From a bacterium (GTDB lineage Bacteria; Bacteroidota; Bacteroidia; Bacteroidales; Muribaculaceae): 45,563 nt of DNA. Positions 8,859 through 17,142 of this stretch are shown here, one piece after another. The notes beneath the pieces were generated by a model, which was given only the letters and a program-made list of their open reading frames with translations, was not told the origin of the DNA and searched no databases. Made by a program: the position numbers and the translations under genes. Location: assembly GCA_004561555.1 (NCBI GenBank), contig SFVH01000007.1, positions 1 through 45,563 of the forward strand, in the 5' to 3' direction. The number at the start of each line of letters is the position of its first letter. Within the stretch, counting starts at the first letter, position 1.

Positions 8859-10196
8859 TTAATTCATTTCTTTTCTTAGATAATCCAATCCTTCGCGAAC
8901 GATGCGCTGAAGTTCGAGCTTTGAGGTGTCGATAAATTCACACAAGGCGAAGTCTTCGGGCACCACCTCATATATTCCTAACTGCTCCATCTTGTCGATG
9001 TCACGGGCAATGATGGCTTTGATTAAAAATTCCGAATAGATGTCCATCGGCAACATTTTGTCGTATTCTCCCGACATAATGATTGCACGCTCGCCTCCGT
9101 TGATTTTTGCGTCGAAGTGATACTTTTTCTTTTTTGGCATCAACCAAGAAAAGAATGTGCGTCCGGCGCTGTATTTTTTAGTGCTTAACGAAGCCCACCC
9201 GAGGAGCTCGCAGTCGTTGGTCACTTCTGGGATGACGGTGATTTGTCGATATGGATAGCGCAAGAATCCATCAAGGTTCGCCAATTTCCCGGTGAGGGGA
9301 TTGCCGGCAATGATGCGCGGGGCAATGCCTTCTTTAATGTTGCCCTTCAGCAAGTCGCTTATTGCGGCACCCTGTGTTGTTTTTACATATCGAGGCTTTT
9401 CCACGAGTTCGCCGGTGATGCCTACAATGCAAGAATAATCCACATATCCTTCGGTAAATAATCCGCCAATTTTCACCACTGTTTCCGGCTCAATGGTCCA
9501 TACCGTTTCGCCCTTGTTCACCGGCTTGATTTGTGCTATCTGCACGCCGGCGTTTCCGGCGGGATGGGGACCCTCGTAGACCGTGGTGGTCGAATGAGGA
9601 GTTTCGACAATAGCTTCTTTTCTGCACCCGAGATATACCGTGCCGGCGGTGAGCTGCGACAATACTTCCACTCCTTTCTCAAACAGATGGCGACTACTCT
9701 CAATCATTAGCGAGCGAGACGGCGCAAGAGGTGAAGAGTCGAAACATGACACAAAAATGTCGCGTGGACAAATATCCGGAGAAGGAATCACTCCGTAAGG
9801 ACGCTGTGTGAACATCGCCCATAACCCGGCATCAAGTAATGCTTGCTTGGGATCGCTTGCGATAGCCTTTACGTCAAATGTTTTCCGAGCTTTAGAGCTG
9901 TCGGGCACGATGGTGATGGCAAGAATCTTACGGCGTTCGCCACGCACAATTTTTTCCACCTTGCCACTTATAGGGGAGCACACCACTACTGATGTTGAAT
10001 TCTTATCGTATGCCAAAGCCTCGCCCGCTTCAATCAAGTCGCCCTCTTTTTTCAGCAATCGCGGCACGAATCCTTGAAAATCGTCGGGAACAATGGCAAC
10101 GCGTTGAGGCTCAATGGTAAGTAGGGATTCTCCCATCGCCGCTTCTCCATGCAAATGAAGGTCGAGCCCTTTTCGTATGCGTATCACTTCAGACAT
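8859..10196 (-). CDS. nqrA: Na+-NQR subunit A
   Basis: This 445-aa soluble subunit lacks membrane helices and carries the NqrA/RnfC-like fold with the early segment GLDLHLHGEA and the barrel-sandwich region (LIEAGEALAYDKN). In the enzyme it sits on the cytoplasmic face and is linked to quinone binding. It is the first gene of the cluster, with a -7 promoter element 27 nt upstream. The divergent neighbour is gyrA. Confidence 0.97.
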   Translation of the reverse strand: MSEVIRIRKGLDLHLHGEAAMGESLLTIEPQRVAIVPDDFQGFVPRLLKKEGDLIEAGEALAYDKNSTSVVVCSPISGKVEKIVRGERRKILAITIVPDSSKARKTFDVKAIASDPKQALLDAGLWAMFTQRPYGVIPSPDICPRDIFVSCFDSSPLAPSRSLMIESSRHLFEKGVEVLSQLTAGTVYLGCRKEAIVETPHSTTTVYEGPHPAGNAGVQIAQIKPVNKGETVWTIEPETVVKIGGLFTEGYVDYSCIVGITGELVEKPRYVKTTQGAAISDLLKGNIKEGIAPRIIAGNPLTGKLANLDGFLRYPYRQITVIPEVTNDCELLGWASLSTKKYSAGRTFFSWLMPKKKKYHFDAKINGGERAIIMSGEYDKMLPMDIYSEFLIKAIIARDIDKMEQLGIYEVVPEDFALCEFIDTSKLELQRIVREGLDYLRKEMN

Positions 10197-10222
10197 TATT
10201 ATAATAGTATTAAAATATTCTC

Positions 10223-10230
10223 CAAAATTA
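10223..10230 (-). promoter_or_regulatory. -7 element of the nqr operon
   Basis: The minus strand reads TAATTTTG here, a match to TAnnTTTG, 26 nt before the nqrA ATG. No clear TTG is present at the usual upstream distance, so the -33 half is weak. It would drive nqrABCDEF and possibly folD and the CapA-like gene. Confidence 0.6.
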
Positions 10231-10377
10231 GAAAAAATTTGCGTATCGCGAAAGAATTAAATAAAGATTTTGAAAATTTGTCTGAAAAACCGATGAACGA
10301 CCCCTTAAAAGCTGTTTAATCATTTCCAATGTTGTAAATATTTGCTCATAAAAATAGGTGGTTTGCGAGATTTTTTA

Positions 10378-10385
10378 TACCTTTG
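10378..10385 (+). promoter_or_regulatory. -7 element of gyrA
   Basis: TACCTTTG is an exact TAnnTTTG match 62 nt upstream of the gyrA ATG, giving a leader of about 55 nt. The -33 part is not convincing. Confidence 0.6.
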
Positions 10386-10447
10386 TATGCTTAAAAGTCC
10401 GCCCTTATTGACTGTGAGCGGAATTGTTAATTTATTAAGAAAGATAT

Positions 10448-12997
10448 ATGTTAGAAGATCGTATTAAGAAAATCAATATCGAAGATGAAATGCAAGAGGC
10501 ATACATCGACTATTCGATGTCGGTGATTGTGTCGCGTGCATTGCCTGACGTCAGAGACGGTTTCAAGCCCGTCCACCGACGCGTGTTGTTCGGTATGCAA
10601 AAATTGGGCAACACTTCCAATCAGCCTACAAAGAAGTCAGCTCGTATCGTCGGTGACGTTATGGGTAAGCTTCACCCTCATGGCGACTCGTCAATCTATA
10701 TGACGCTTGCTCGTATGGCGCAAGACTGGTCGTTGCGCTATCCTTTGGTAGAGGGTCAAGGTAACTTCGGTTCTATCGACGGTGACTCTCCGGCGGCTAT
10801 GCGTTACACTGAGGTGCGCTTGGAGAAAATCGGTGAAGAGATGATGCGCGATATTGATGAGGATACGGTGGATATGATGCCCAACTTTGATAACACTATC
10901 GAAGAGCCTACCGTGTTGCCCACGCGTTTCCCCAATTTGCTTGTCAATGGTGCGTCGGGTATTGCCGTGGGTATGGCTACCAATATGGCGCCGCATAACA
11001 TTACGGAGTCGATTAATGCCTCTATTGCAGTGCTCAATAATCCGGACATCACCATAGAAGAGCTGATGCACATCATTAAAGCGCCCGACTTCCCTACAGG
11101 AGGCACAATCTATGGGTATGCCGGAGTGAAAGAAGCCTACGAAACCGGACGCGGCCGCATCATTGTGAGGGCAAAAGCCGAGGTGGAGAGCGAAAACGAC
11201 CGTGATGTTATCGTGGTCACTGAAATCCCTTATTGTGTAAATAAAAGCGAACTTATCAAGAATATCGCTGACCTCGTTGGCGAAAAGAAGATTGAAGGCA
11301 TCAACGACATTGCCGACCATTCCGACCGCCGAGGCATCCGCATCGTAATCGAGCTTAAGAAGGATGCTAATGCCAGTGTGGTGCTCAACAAGTTGTATAA
11401 GATGACTGCTTTGCAGTCGTCGTTTAGTGTCAATAACGTGGCTTTGGTGGGAGGACGTCCTAAATTGCTCAACCTCAAGGAGATTATTGAGGAGTTTGTG
11501 AAGCATCGCCATGAGGTGGTGATACGTCGCTCGCGTTTCCAACTCAAGAAAGCCGAAGAGCGCGCCCACATCGTCAACGGCTTGATTATCGCTTGCGATA
11601 ATATCGACGAGGTGGTGAAGATTATCCGTAGCTCGCGCACCACCGACGAGGCACGCCAACGATTGGCTGAACGCTTCGACCTTTCCGACATCCAAACTCG
11701 TGCTATCGTCGACATGCGATTGAGTGCGTTGGTCAACATGAACCAAGAGAAGCTTCATTTGGAATTGGAAGAGTTGATGCACACCATCGAGTATTTAAAC
11801 AGTGTGCTTAACGACCCGGAAGTGTGTCGCCAACTTATTGAGTCGGAGCTTGTAGAAACTCGCGACAAATATGGCGACGAGCGTCGCACCGAAATCGTTT
11901 ATGCTTCTGAAGAATTTAATGCAGAAGACTTCTATGCCGACGACGAGATGATTATCACAATCTCTCACTTGGGATATATCAAGCGCACACCGCTCTCCGA
12001 ATTCCGCGCTCAAGGACGCGGCGGCGTGGGGGTTAAAGGTAGCGACACTCGCGATGAAGACTTTATCGAGCACATCTATACAGCCACTATGCACAACTAT
12101 ATGCTGTTTTTCACTCAGCAGGGTCGTTGCTATTGGCTCAAAGTGTATGACATCCCTGAAGGTACACGCACCTCAAAAGGTCGTGCCATCCAAAACCTTC
12201 TCAACATCGACTCCGACGATAAGGTTAAGGCATTTATCAATGTCAAACGTTTGGGAGATGCCGACTTTGTCAAGAGCCACTACCTTATGTTCTGCACCAA
12301 GAAGGGCGTAGTGAAGAAGACTTGTCTGGAGGCTTACTCGCGTCCGCGTCAGAATGGTGTGAACGCTATCATTATCCGTGAGGGCGACGAACTTTTGCAA
12401 GTGCGTATGACCAACGGTCGCGAAGAGGTGCTTTTGGCAAACCGCAACGGTCGTGCCATCCGCTTCAACGAAAGCACTGTAAGAGATATGGGCCGTATGT
12501 CGGCAGGTGTGAAGGGTATGACTCTCGATGGTGGCGACGATGAAGTGGTTGGAATGATTACGATGACCGAAGACACGCAAAAGACCGTGATGGTAGTGTC
12601 GGAAAAGGGTCGCGGCAAGCGTTCTAATCTCGAAGACTATCGCATCACCAACCGTGGCGGTAAGGGCGTGAAGACGATCACCATCACCGAAAAGACCGGT
12701 CGCCTTGTAGATATCAAAGATGTCGACGACTCTAAGGACCTTATGATTATCAACAAGTCGGGAATTACCATCCGTCTGCATGTGGCTGACATCAATGTGT
12801 ATGGTCGTGCCGCTCAAGGGGTGAAACTCATCGACCTCGAGAAGCGCAACGATGAAATTGTTTCGGTATGTGTTGTAGATTCCAACGAGGAAGATGCTGT
12901 CGAAGAAAGTCTGACAGAGCCTTCGGTAACTCCTATAGAGACGGCTACCGATGCTTCTGTGGAGGAAGATGCGGAAGACAATAACCTAAACGAATAA
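10448..12997 (+). CDS. gyrA: DNA gyrase subunit A
   Basis: GyrA (849 aa) breaks and rejoins DNA during negative supercoiling. Seen are the catalytic Tyr120 in AAMRYTEVR, the quinolone-binding helix region HPHGDSSIYMTLARM (76-90), and a C-terminal beta-pinwheel with a GyrA-box-like QGRGGVG. The last about 35 residues are acidic (Glu/Asp-rich). By alignment with E. coli, Ser83 is kept (Ser81 here) but the Asp87 position is Met85. gyrB lies 28 kb downstream on the same strand. The secreted TPR gene follows after 31 nt, so the two may be cotranscribed. Confidence 0.98.
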   Translation: MLEDRIKKINIEDEMQEAYIDYSMSVIVSRALPDVRDGFKPVHRRVLFGMQKLGNTSNQPTKKSARIVGDVMGKLHPHGDSSIYMTLARMAQDWSLRYPLVEGQGNFGSIDGDSPAAMRYTEVRLEKIGEEMMRDIDEDTVDMMPNFDNTIEEPTVLPTRFPNLLVNGASGIAVGMATNMAPHNITESINASIAVLNNPDITIEELMHIIKAPDFPTGGTIYGYAGVKEAYETGRGRIIVRAKAEVESENDRDVIVVTEIPYCVNKSELIKNIADLVGEKKIEGINDIADHSDRRGIRIVIELKKDANASVVLNKLYKMTALQSSFSVNNVALVGGRPKLLNLKEIIEEFVKHRHEVVIRRSRFQLKKAEERAHIVNGLIIACDNIDEVVKIIRSSRTTDEARQRLAERFDLSDIQTRAIVDMRLSALVNMNQEKLHLELEELMHTIEYLNSVLNDPEVCRQLIESELVETRDKYGDERRTEIVYASEEFNAEDFYADDEMIITISHLGYIKRTPLSEFRAQGRGGVGVKGSDTRDEDFIEHIYTATMHNYMLFFTQQGRCYWLKVYDIPEGTRTSKGRAIQNLLNIDSDDKVKAFINVKRLGDADFVKSHYLMFCTKKGVVKKTCLEAYSRPRQNGVNAIIIREGDELLQVRMTNGREEVLLANRNGRAIRFNESTVRDMGRMSAGVKGMTLDGGDDEVVGMITMTEDTQKTVMVVSEKGRGKRSNLEDYRITNRGGKGVKTITITEKTGRLVDIKDVDDSKDLMIINKSGITIRLHVADINVYGRAAQGVKLIDLEKRNDEIVSVCVVDSNEEDAVEESLTEPSVTPIETATDASVEEDAEDNNLNE

Positions 12998-13028
12998 AAT
13001 ACATAGTATAGACAAAATCTAATTTAAA

Positions 13029-14288
13029 ATGAAAAGAAAATCAGTTTTATTGCTTTGCGCTTTGACTACCGTCGGTGCATTCGCTCAAAAAAGTGTGGTC
13101 GACGACGTGGACCACAAGATTGGCGGTTTCGGCGCTAATGTAGAGACCTTCAAATCAGCTGCCAAAGACATCGCCCCGGCGCTTGAAAACGCTGAAACTA
13201 AGGACGACGCTAAAACGTGGTTTGTAGCAGGTAAAGCAAATATTGGTGTTTACGACCAATATCTCGTGTATCTGCAAATGGGTAAAGAAAGCGAAATCGA
13301 CAAGCCTTTGATGGGTAAATCGCTCGTGAAGGCTTACGACTGCTTTGTTACCGCTCTCCCGCTCGACTCTGTAAAAGAGACTAATAAGGACGGTACTTAT
13401 AAGCTTGACAAAAAGACCGGTCGTCCTAAGGTGAAAACCAAATATTCCAAAGACATTATAGACATCCTCGTGGGTCATCACAATGACTTCTCTATTGCCG
13501 GCTCGTTCCTCTATGATGCCAAGCAATATAAGGATGCAGCAGCAGCTTGGGGCGTGTATGTGAACATGCCTTATTCTGGCATCGCCGCTCGCGAGAAGTT
13601 TGTCGCTGCCGATTCAGTCATTGCTCAGATGGCATTCTATCAGGGTGTGGCTCTTTGGCAAGGCGAAGACCTTAAGGGCGCTGTAGATGCTTTCGCCAAT
13701 GCACGTCGCATGGGCTATGTTAAGAAAGATGCGTTCGACTATGCTATGAACTGTTGTGCTCAGTTGCAAGACAATGCCGGCATTGTGGCTCTTGCTCGCG
13801 AAGCTCTTCCTCTCTTTGGTAAGGAAGATACGCAATACATTAACATCGTTATCAATGATTGCATCAACAATGGTAAGTTTGACGAGGCTAACCAACTCGT
13901 TAGCGAAGCTCTCGCTGCCGAACCCAATAGCGCACAGCTCTACAACGTTAAGGGTGTGATGCTTGAAAATCAAGGCAATGAAGATGAGGCTTTGGAATGT
14001 TTCAAGAAGTCGGCCGCTCTTGACGCCAACTATGTGCAAGGTCAATTTAATGCCGGTCGTCTGCTTATGAAGAAAGCTATGAAGCTTCAAGATGAAAACG
14101 ACAAGCTCACCGGCGCCGCTTTCTCTCGCTTTAAAGCTGAAAATGTAATACCTCTTTATAAGGAGGCTTTGCCGTTTATGAAGGCTGCTTACGACCTCGA
14201 CTCTACCGATATGCAAACCAAGCGTCTTCTCGGCAACATTTATTATATGCTTAATATGGATGCCGAATTGGAAGCTCTCGGTCTTTAA
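13029..14288 (+). CDS. Secreted tetratricopeptide-repeat protein
   Basis: The 419-aa product begins with a signal peptide (MKRKSVLLLCALTTVGAFAQ, cleavage near residue 19-20), followed by helical repeats with TPR-like spacing. The clearest are around 255-330, including LYNVKGVMLENQGNEDEALE and a following A-rich helix. It is presumably periplasmic or associated with the outer membrane as a scaffold. No enzymatic motif is seen. It follows gyrA at 31 nt and ends before a strong terminator. The specific role is unknown. Confidence 0.85.
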   Translation: MKRKSVLLLCALTTVGAFAQKSVVDDVDHKIGGFGANVETFKSAAKDIAPALENAETKDDAKTWFVAGKANIGVYDQYLVYLQMGKESEIDKPLMGKSLVKAYDCFVTALPLDSVKETNKDGTYKLDKKTGRPKVKTKYSKDIIDILVGHHNDFSIAGSFLYDAKQYKDAAAAWGVYVNMPYSGIAAREKFVAADSVIAQMAFYQGVALWQGEDLKGAVDAFANARRMGYVKKDAFDYAMNCCAQLQDNAGIVALAREALPLFGKEDTQYINIVINDCINNGKFDEANQLVSEALAAEPNSAQLYNVKGVMLENQGNEDEALECFKKSAALDANYVQGQFNAGRLLMKKAMKLQDENDKLTGAAFSRFKAENVIPLYKEALPFMKAAYDLDSTDMQTKRLLGNIYYMLNMDAELEALGL

Positions 14289-14312
14289 TCTTGAAGGTTA
14301 ATTGATATATAT

Positions 14313-14354
14313 CGCCGCAGCGCCGATGTCATCGGAGTTGCGGCGGTTGTTTTA
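14313..14354 (+). terminator. Terminator after the gyrA-TPR unit
   Basis: A two-part stem, CGCCGCA (14313-14319) with TGCGGCG (14339-14345) and inner CCGAT/ATCGG, is followed by GTTGTTTTAT. It lies 25 nt after the TPR stop. Confidence 0.8.
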
Positions 14355-14359
14355 TATCT

Positions 14360-14404
14360 CGGTCATTAAGACCATTTTGGGCTTAATGACCGATTTGGGT
14401 TAAA
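14360..14404. repeat. Inverted repeat, copy 1 of a dispersed intergenic motif
   Basis: CGGTCATTAAG (14360-14370) and CTTAATGACCG (14382-14392) form a perfect 11-bp stem with an 11-nt loop. On the minus strand, bases 14404-14384 are identical over 21 positions to 42963-42983 next to the gyrB terminator (core AACCCAAATCGGTCATTA). It may be a dispersed intergenic element or a structured 3' end. Confidence 0.7.
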
Positions 14405-14411
14405 GCAAAAT

Positions 14412-14448
14412 GAAAAAGAGGATAATCATAGCGACTATCCTCTTTTTC
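14412..14448. terminator. Bidirectional terminator between TPR gene and winged-helix gene
   Basis: GAAAAAGAGGATA (14412-14424) pairs perfectly over 13 bp with TATCCTCTTTTTC (14436-14448). The arms carry A- and T-rich ends, so the hairpin can act on both the plus transcript (gyrA-TPR) and the minus transcript (winged-helix gene). Confidence 0.85.
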
Positions 14449-14490
14449 TGTATGTTCTGAAAGTCAGAATTGCTCGATGTGTCGGGTCAA

Positions 14491-14694
14491 TTACTTATTG
14501 AGCGACAAAACGATGTCAGCTTCTACTTCAGTGATGTTCAATTTACCTTCGCGACCAAGCCAACCAAAAGCTGCATAAAGCTCTTTTTCTTTGAGCTTGG
14601 TAGCTTTTTTTACTTCCTTGATTGTTAACGACTCTTTGCCGTCTAATGCATTCCACACGAGACCTGCCCAAGTGCCGATTGTTTCAATGTTCAT
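14491..14694 (-). CDS. Small winged-helix protein (DUF2582-like)
   Basis: This 67-aa protein resembles the short winged helix-turn-helix family common in Bacteroidota (DUF2582-like). It opens MNIETIGTWAGLVWNAL, then has a recognition-helix region (TIKEVKKATKLKEKELYAAFGWL) and a short wing (REGKLNITE). It could bind DNA or be a structural nucleoid or regulatory factor; the target is unknown. The ATG at 14694 was chosen because a consensus promoter lies 39 nt upstream and a longer start at 14736 would overlap it. It is a single-gene unit with a promoter and a terminator of its own. Confidence 0.85.
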   Translation of the reverse strand: MNIETIGTWAGLVWNALDGKESLTIKEVKKATKLKEKELYAAFGWLGREGKLNITEVEADIVLSLNK

Positions 14695-14733
14695 AATAGT
14701 AATAATTTGATAATTAATACATGTTTCACGTTG

Positions 14734-14765
14734 CAAAGGTAATAATTTTTTTTAATATTTCGCAA
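14734..14765 (-). promoter_or_regulatory. Promoter of the winged-helix gene
   Basis: The minus strand has -7 TACCTTTG (14741-14734) and an upstream TTTTTG ending in TTG at 14765-14763 with a 21-nt spacer, the Bacteroidetes layout. Confidence 0.8.
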
Positions 14766-14867
14766 AAATTAGCCGAAAAATATAATTATACAGCATATTT
14801 TTTCAGCATATTTAGCAAATTCCCTTATTTTTGGTGATGATTTGGGAAGAAATAGTATAATTTTTGA

Positions 14868-14875
14868 TACCTTTG
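14868..14875 (+). promoter_or_regulatory. -7 element of rsgA (near-leaderless)
   Basis: TACCTTTG ends 5 nt before the rsgA ATG at 14881. As Bacteroidetes transcripts begin a few bases after this element, the mRNA would have little or no 5' leader. A TTG at 14842-14844 is 23 nt upstream. Confidence 0.7.
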
Positions 14876-14880
14876 TTGTT

Positions 14881-15819
14881 ATGGAAGGACTTGTAGTTAA
14901 AAACACCGGAAGCTGGTATGTAGTGAAAGATGCCGGCGGCAGATATTTGAATTGCAAGATAAAGGGCAGTTTTCGGCTCAAAGGCATCCGCACCACCAAT
15001 CCGGTGGCTGTGGGCGACAATGTTGTTGTAATAGAAAATGCCGACAACACTGGCTTTATCACATCAATAAAACCCCGTCGCAACTACATCATACGACGTG
15101 CGAGCAATCTATCCAAGGAGTCGCATATTTTGGCATCCAATCTTGACCAAGCCTTTTTGTTGGTTTCGTTTGCACCTCCGGTTACAGCCACTGTGTTTAT
15201 CGACCGCTTTCTTGCCACTGCCGAGGCCTATCGCGTTCCCGTGGTGATAATTATTAATAAGGTTGACGTTCTCGATAGCGAATGGCTGGAGTATGTTGAA
15301 GCATTCAAATATCTTTATGAAGGTATAGGCTATAAGGTTTGCGCCATTTCTGCTACTACGGGCGAGGGGGTGGATGCATTGCGCCGACAGCTCTCCGGGA
15401 AGGTCACTCTTTTTTCCGGCAATTCCGGTGTCGGAAAGTCTACTCTCATCAATTCGCTTATTCCCGGCTTAAATCTTAAGACAGCAGCAGTGTCGGCATC
15501 CCACCTCACGGGTATGCACACCACAACCTTCTCCGAGATGTATGCCATTCCCGGCGACGAGAGCGGTTATATCATTGACACACCGGGAGTGAAAGGCTTT
15601 GGCACGATTGACTTCAATGTAGAGGAGGTGGCACATTACTTCCCGGAGATTTTTGAAGCATCGGTGGGATGTCGCTACAACAACTGCACTCACACCCATG
15701 AGCCTGGGTGTGCGGTGAAGAAAGCACTCGAGGAGCACACTATCAGCGAGTCGCGCTATGCGAGCTATCTGAGCATTATAGAAGACGCTTCGCCCGATAA
15801 ATATCGCAAACCGTTTTAG
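14881..15819 (+). CDS. rsgA: Small ribosomal subunit biogenesis GTPase RsgA
   Basis: RsgA (312 aa) is a late-acting 30S assembly GTPase. An N-terminal OB-fold (about 1-70) precedes a circularly permuted GTPase domain whose motifs occur in the order NKVD (G4, 126-129), GNSGVGKST (G1, 180-188) and DTPG (G3, 233-236). A zinc site follows with Cys264, Cys269, His271 and Cys277. The start at 14881 is preferred to an upstream ATG at 14842 because the longer form would overlap the promoter and the shorter one begins at the conserved domain. It overlaps the convergent methyltransferase by 4 nt. Confidence 0.96.
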   Translation: MEGLVVKNTGSWYVVKDAGGRYLNCKIKGSFRLKGIRTTNPVAVGDNVVVIENADNTGFITSIKPRRNYIIRRASNLSKESHILASNLDQAFLLVSFAPPVTATVFIDRFLATAEAYRVPVVIIINKVDVLDSEWLEYVEAFKYLYEGIGYKVCAISATTGEGVDALRRQLSGKVTLFSGNSGVGKSTLINSLIPGLNLKTAAVSASHLTGMHTTTFSEMYAIPGDESGYIIDTPGVKGFGTIDFNVEEVAHYFPEIFEASVGCRYNNCTHTHEPGCAVKKALEEHTISESRYASYLSIIEDASPDKYRKPF

Positions 15820-17030
15820 GAGCTTGTCACATTACGATTTAGGCAGAGGATAAGAAGCCGTTGGTTGTCGTAGGTGGTGGTGGCATAGATGTGATGCGTG
15901 CCGCCATCTTTGATTTTCAGGCGTTTGCGCAATTCTTCCGGCTTCATCGGGAAGTTGCGACAGGTAATCATTGCCGCTTCAATGCTTTTGCTGAGGCGTT
16001 TCACGTCGGCTTTTGACATTGAGAACACATCTGCTATCTCCATGATATTCCCCGGATAATCAGGATGTTGAGCATGGGAGAAGTATAGGTGAGAATTGTC
16101 GGCGGCGGCACAAAGAGCAAATTTTTCTGCTACGTCATCATAAAGTCCTGCCTTCATTACCGATGAGTTGGGGATGTAGAGGTATGCGCCTTTTTCGGGT
16201 TTTGCTTTTGCCACTTCCGGCTGCTTCCGCCTCTGGGCGGTGTAGCTGTGTGCTTTGTCGGCGGCATAGTTGATGCAGTGGATGTAGATGTTGTCAGGGA
16301 TGTTGTGGCGCACAATTTTAAACAGCAATTCCTTACACTCGTTTTTCACCGACAGCACCCATATATCGCTGATGCTCGGGAAGTCGCGTATTGTCTGAGA
16401 GATATCCACCATCGGAGAGGCTTTTACAATCAAAAAGCGGCAACGCTCACTCAGTAGCGATAGGATTTTGCTCACACTCGGCACGGTGTCGGCTATGGCT
16501 ATGGTGCGCACATTGCGGTCGTCAGTGAGGCGTCGTGAGGGGTCGACAAAAGCGGCGTCAAAGTCGTTGTCGTGATGCTGAAGGAAGTGTTCGGCAGTGT
16601 CGTTGACCACAGTGATGTTTTTGCAGCCTAATTTGCTGAAATTCAGAGTGGCGGCTTCGGCTACTACCGGCGAAGCATCTATGGACGCGAGTTGCTCTAC
16701 ACACTGCGAAATATAGTAGGAGTCCACCCCCAAGCCACAAGTGAGGTCGGCAACCTTCTTTATACCCTTAAACAGCGAGGCATGCATCCGTGCCGGTTGT
16801 TGTGAGGAGCATTGCTCGATACTTACCTTTGTGGGATAGGCAATCTTTTGTGCAAGCTCCGGGATTTTGCTGCCGGCTTTGCGCCGACATTCCAGCTGTG
16901 TCAGTGATAATCCTTTGTCGAAAGGAAAGGCTGAAGCCTCTTTAAGCCTCAGACGATTGATGTCTGTGGCTCGGATTTCAGCGAGCCACTTCTCAAATTC
17001 TTCGGTGAAAATAAAATCAAAACTATTCAT
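15816..17030 (-). CDS. SAM-dependent methyltransferase with THUMP-like domain
   Basis: This 404-aa protein has a class I methyltransferase core with the SAM-binding motif DLTCGLGVD (95-103), an acidic strand end (SIDAS, about 116-120) and DPSRR (163-167) in the place of the catalytic motif. The C-terminal region matches the THUMP-like domain fused to this family in Bacteroidota. The likely substrate is RNA, but it is not known. Start codon: ATG at 17030, 6 nt after a TATCTTTA box; longer starts would extend into the kinase promoter. It is divergent from the kinase gene, and its 3' end overlaps rsgA. Confidence 0.85.
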   Translation of the reverse strand: MNSFDFIFTEEFEKWLAEIRATDINRLRLKEASAFPFDKGLSLTQLECRRKAGSKIPELAQKIAYPTKVSIEQCSSQQPARMHASLFKGIKKVADLTCGLGVDSYYISQCVEQLASIDASPVVAEAATLNFSKLGCKNITVVNDTAEHFLQHHDNDFDAAFVDPSRRLTDDRNVRTIAIADTVPSVSKILSLLSERCRFLIVKASPMVDISQTIRDFPSISDIWVLSVKNECKELLFKIVRHNIPDNIYIHCINYAADKAHSYTAQRRKQPEVAKAKPEKGAYLYIPNSSVMKAGLYDDVAEKFALCAAADNSHLYFSHAQHPDYPGNIMEIADVFSMSKADVKRLSKSIEAAMITCRNFPMKPEELRKRLKIKDGGTHHIYATTTYDNQRLLILCLNRNVTSS

Positions 17031-17036
17031 CTTGTG

Positions 17037-17044
17037 TAAAGATA
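17037..17044 (-). promoter_or_regulatory. Possible -7 element of the methyltransferase gene
   Basis: The minus strand reads TATCTTTA, one base off TAnnTTTG, and ends 6 nt before the ATG. If used, the transcript would also be nearly leaderless. Confidence 0.45.
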
Positions 17045-17108
17045 CCACTAAATTTCTGATTTTTGAATAAAAAAGAGATAGACTATTCATATTAAGCAAA
17101 TTTTTTGC

Positions 17109-17116
17109 TAAATTTG
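17109..17116 (+). promoter_or_regulatory. -7 element of the Ser/Thr kinase gene
   Basis: TAAATTTG matches TAnnTTTG exactly and ends 26 nt before the ATG at 17143. There is no convincing upstream TTG at the usual spacing. Confidence 0.6.
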
Positions 17117-17142
17117 AAGCAAAATTGAAAAAAACATTATAT

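Noticed and set aside
10691..11782. 363-residue open frame antisense to gyrA
   Set aside because: It lies wholly within gyrA, shows no motif, and is explained by codon-pattern shadowing.
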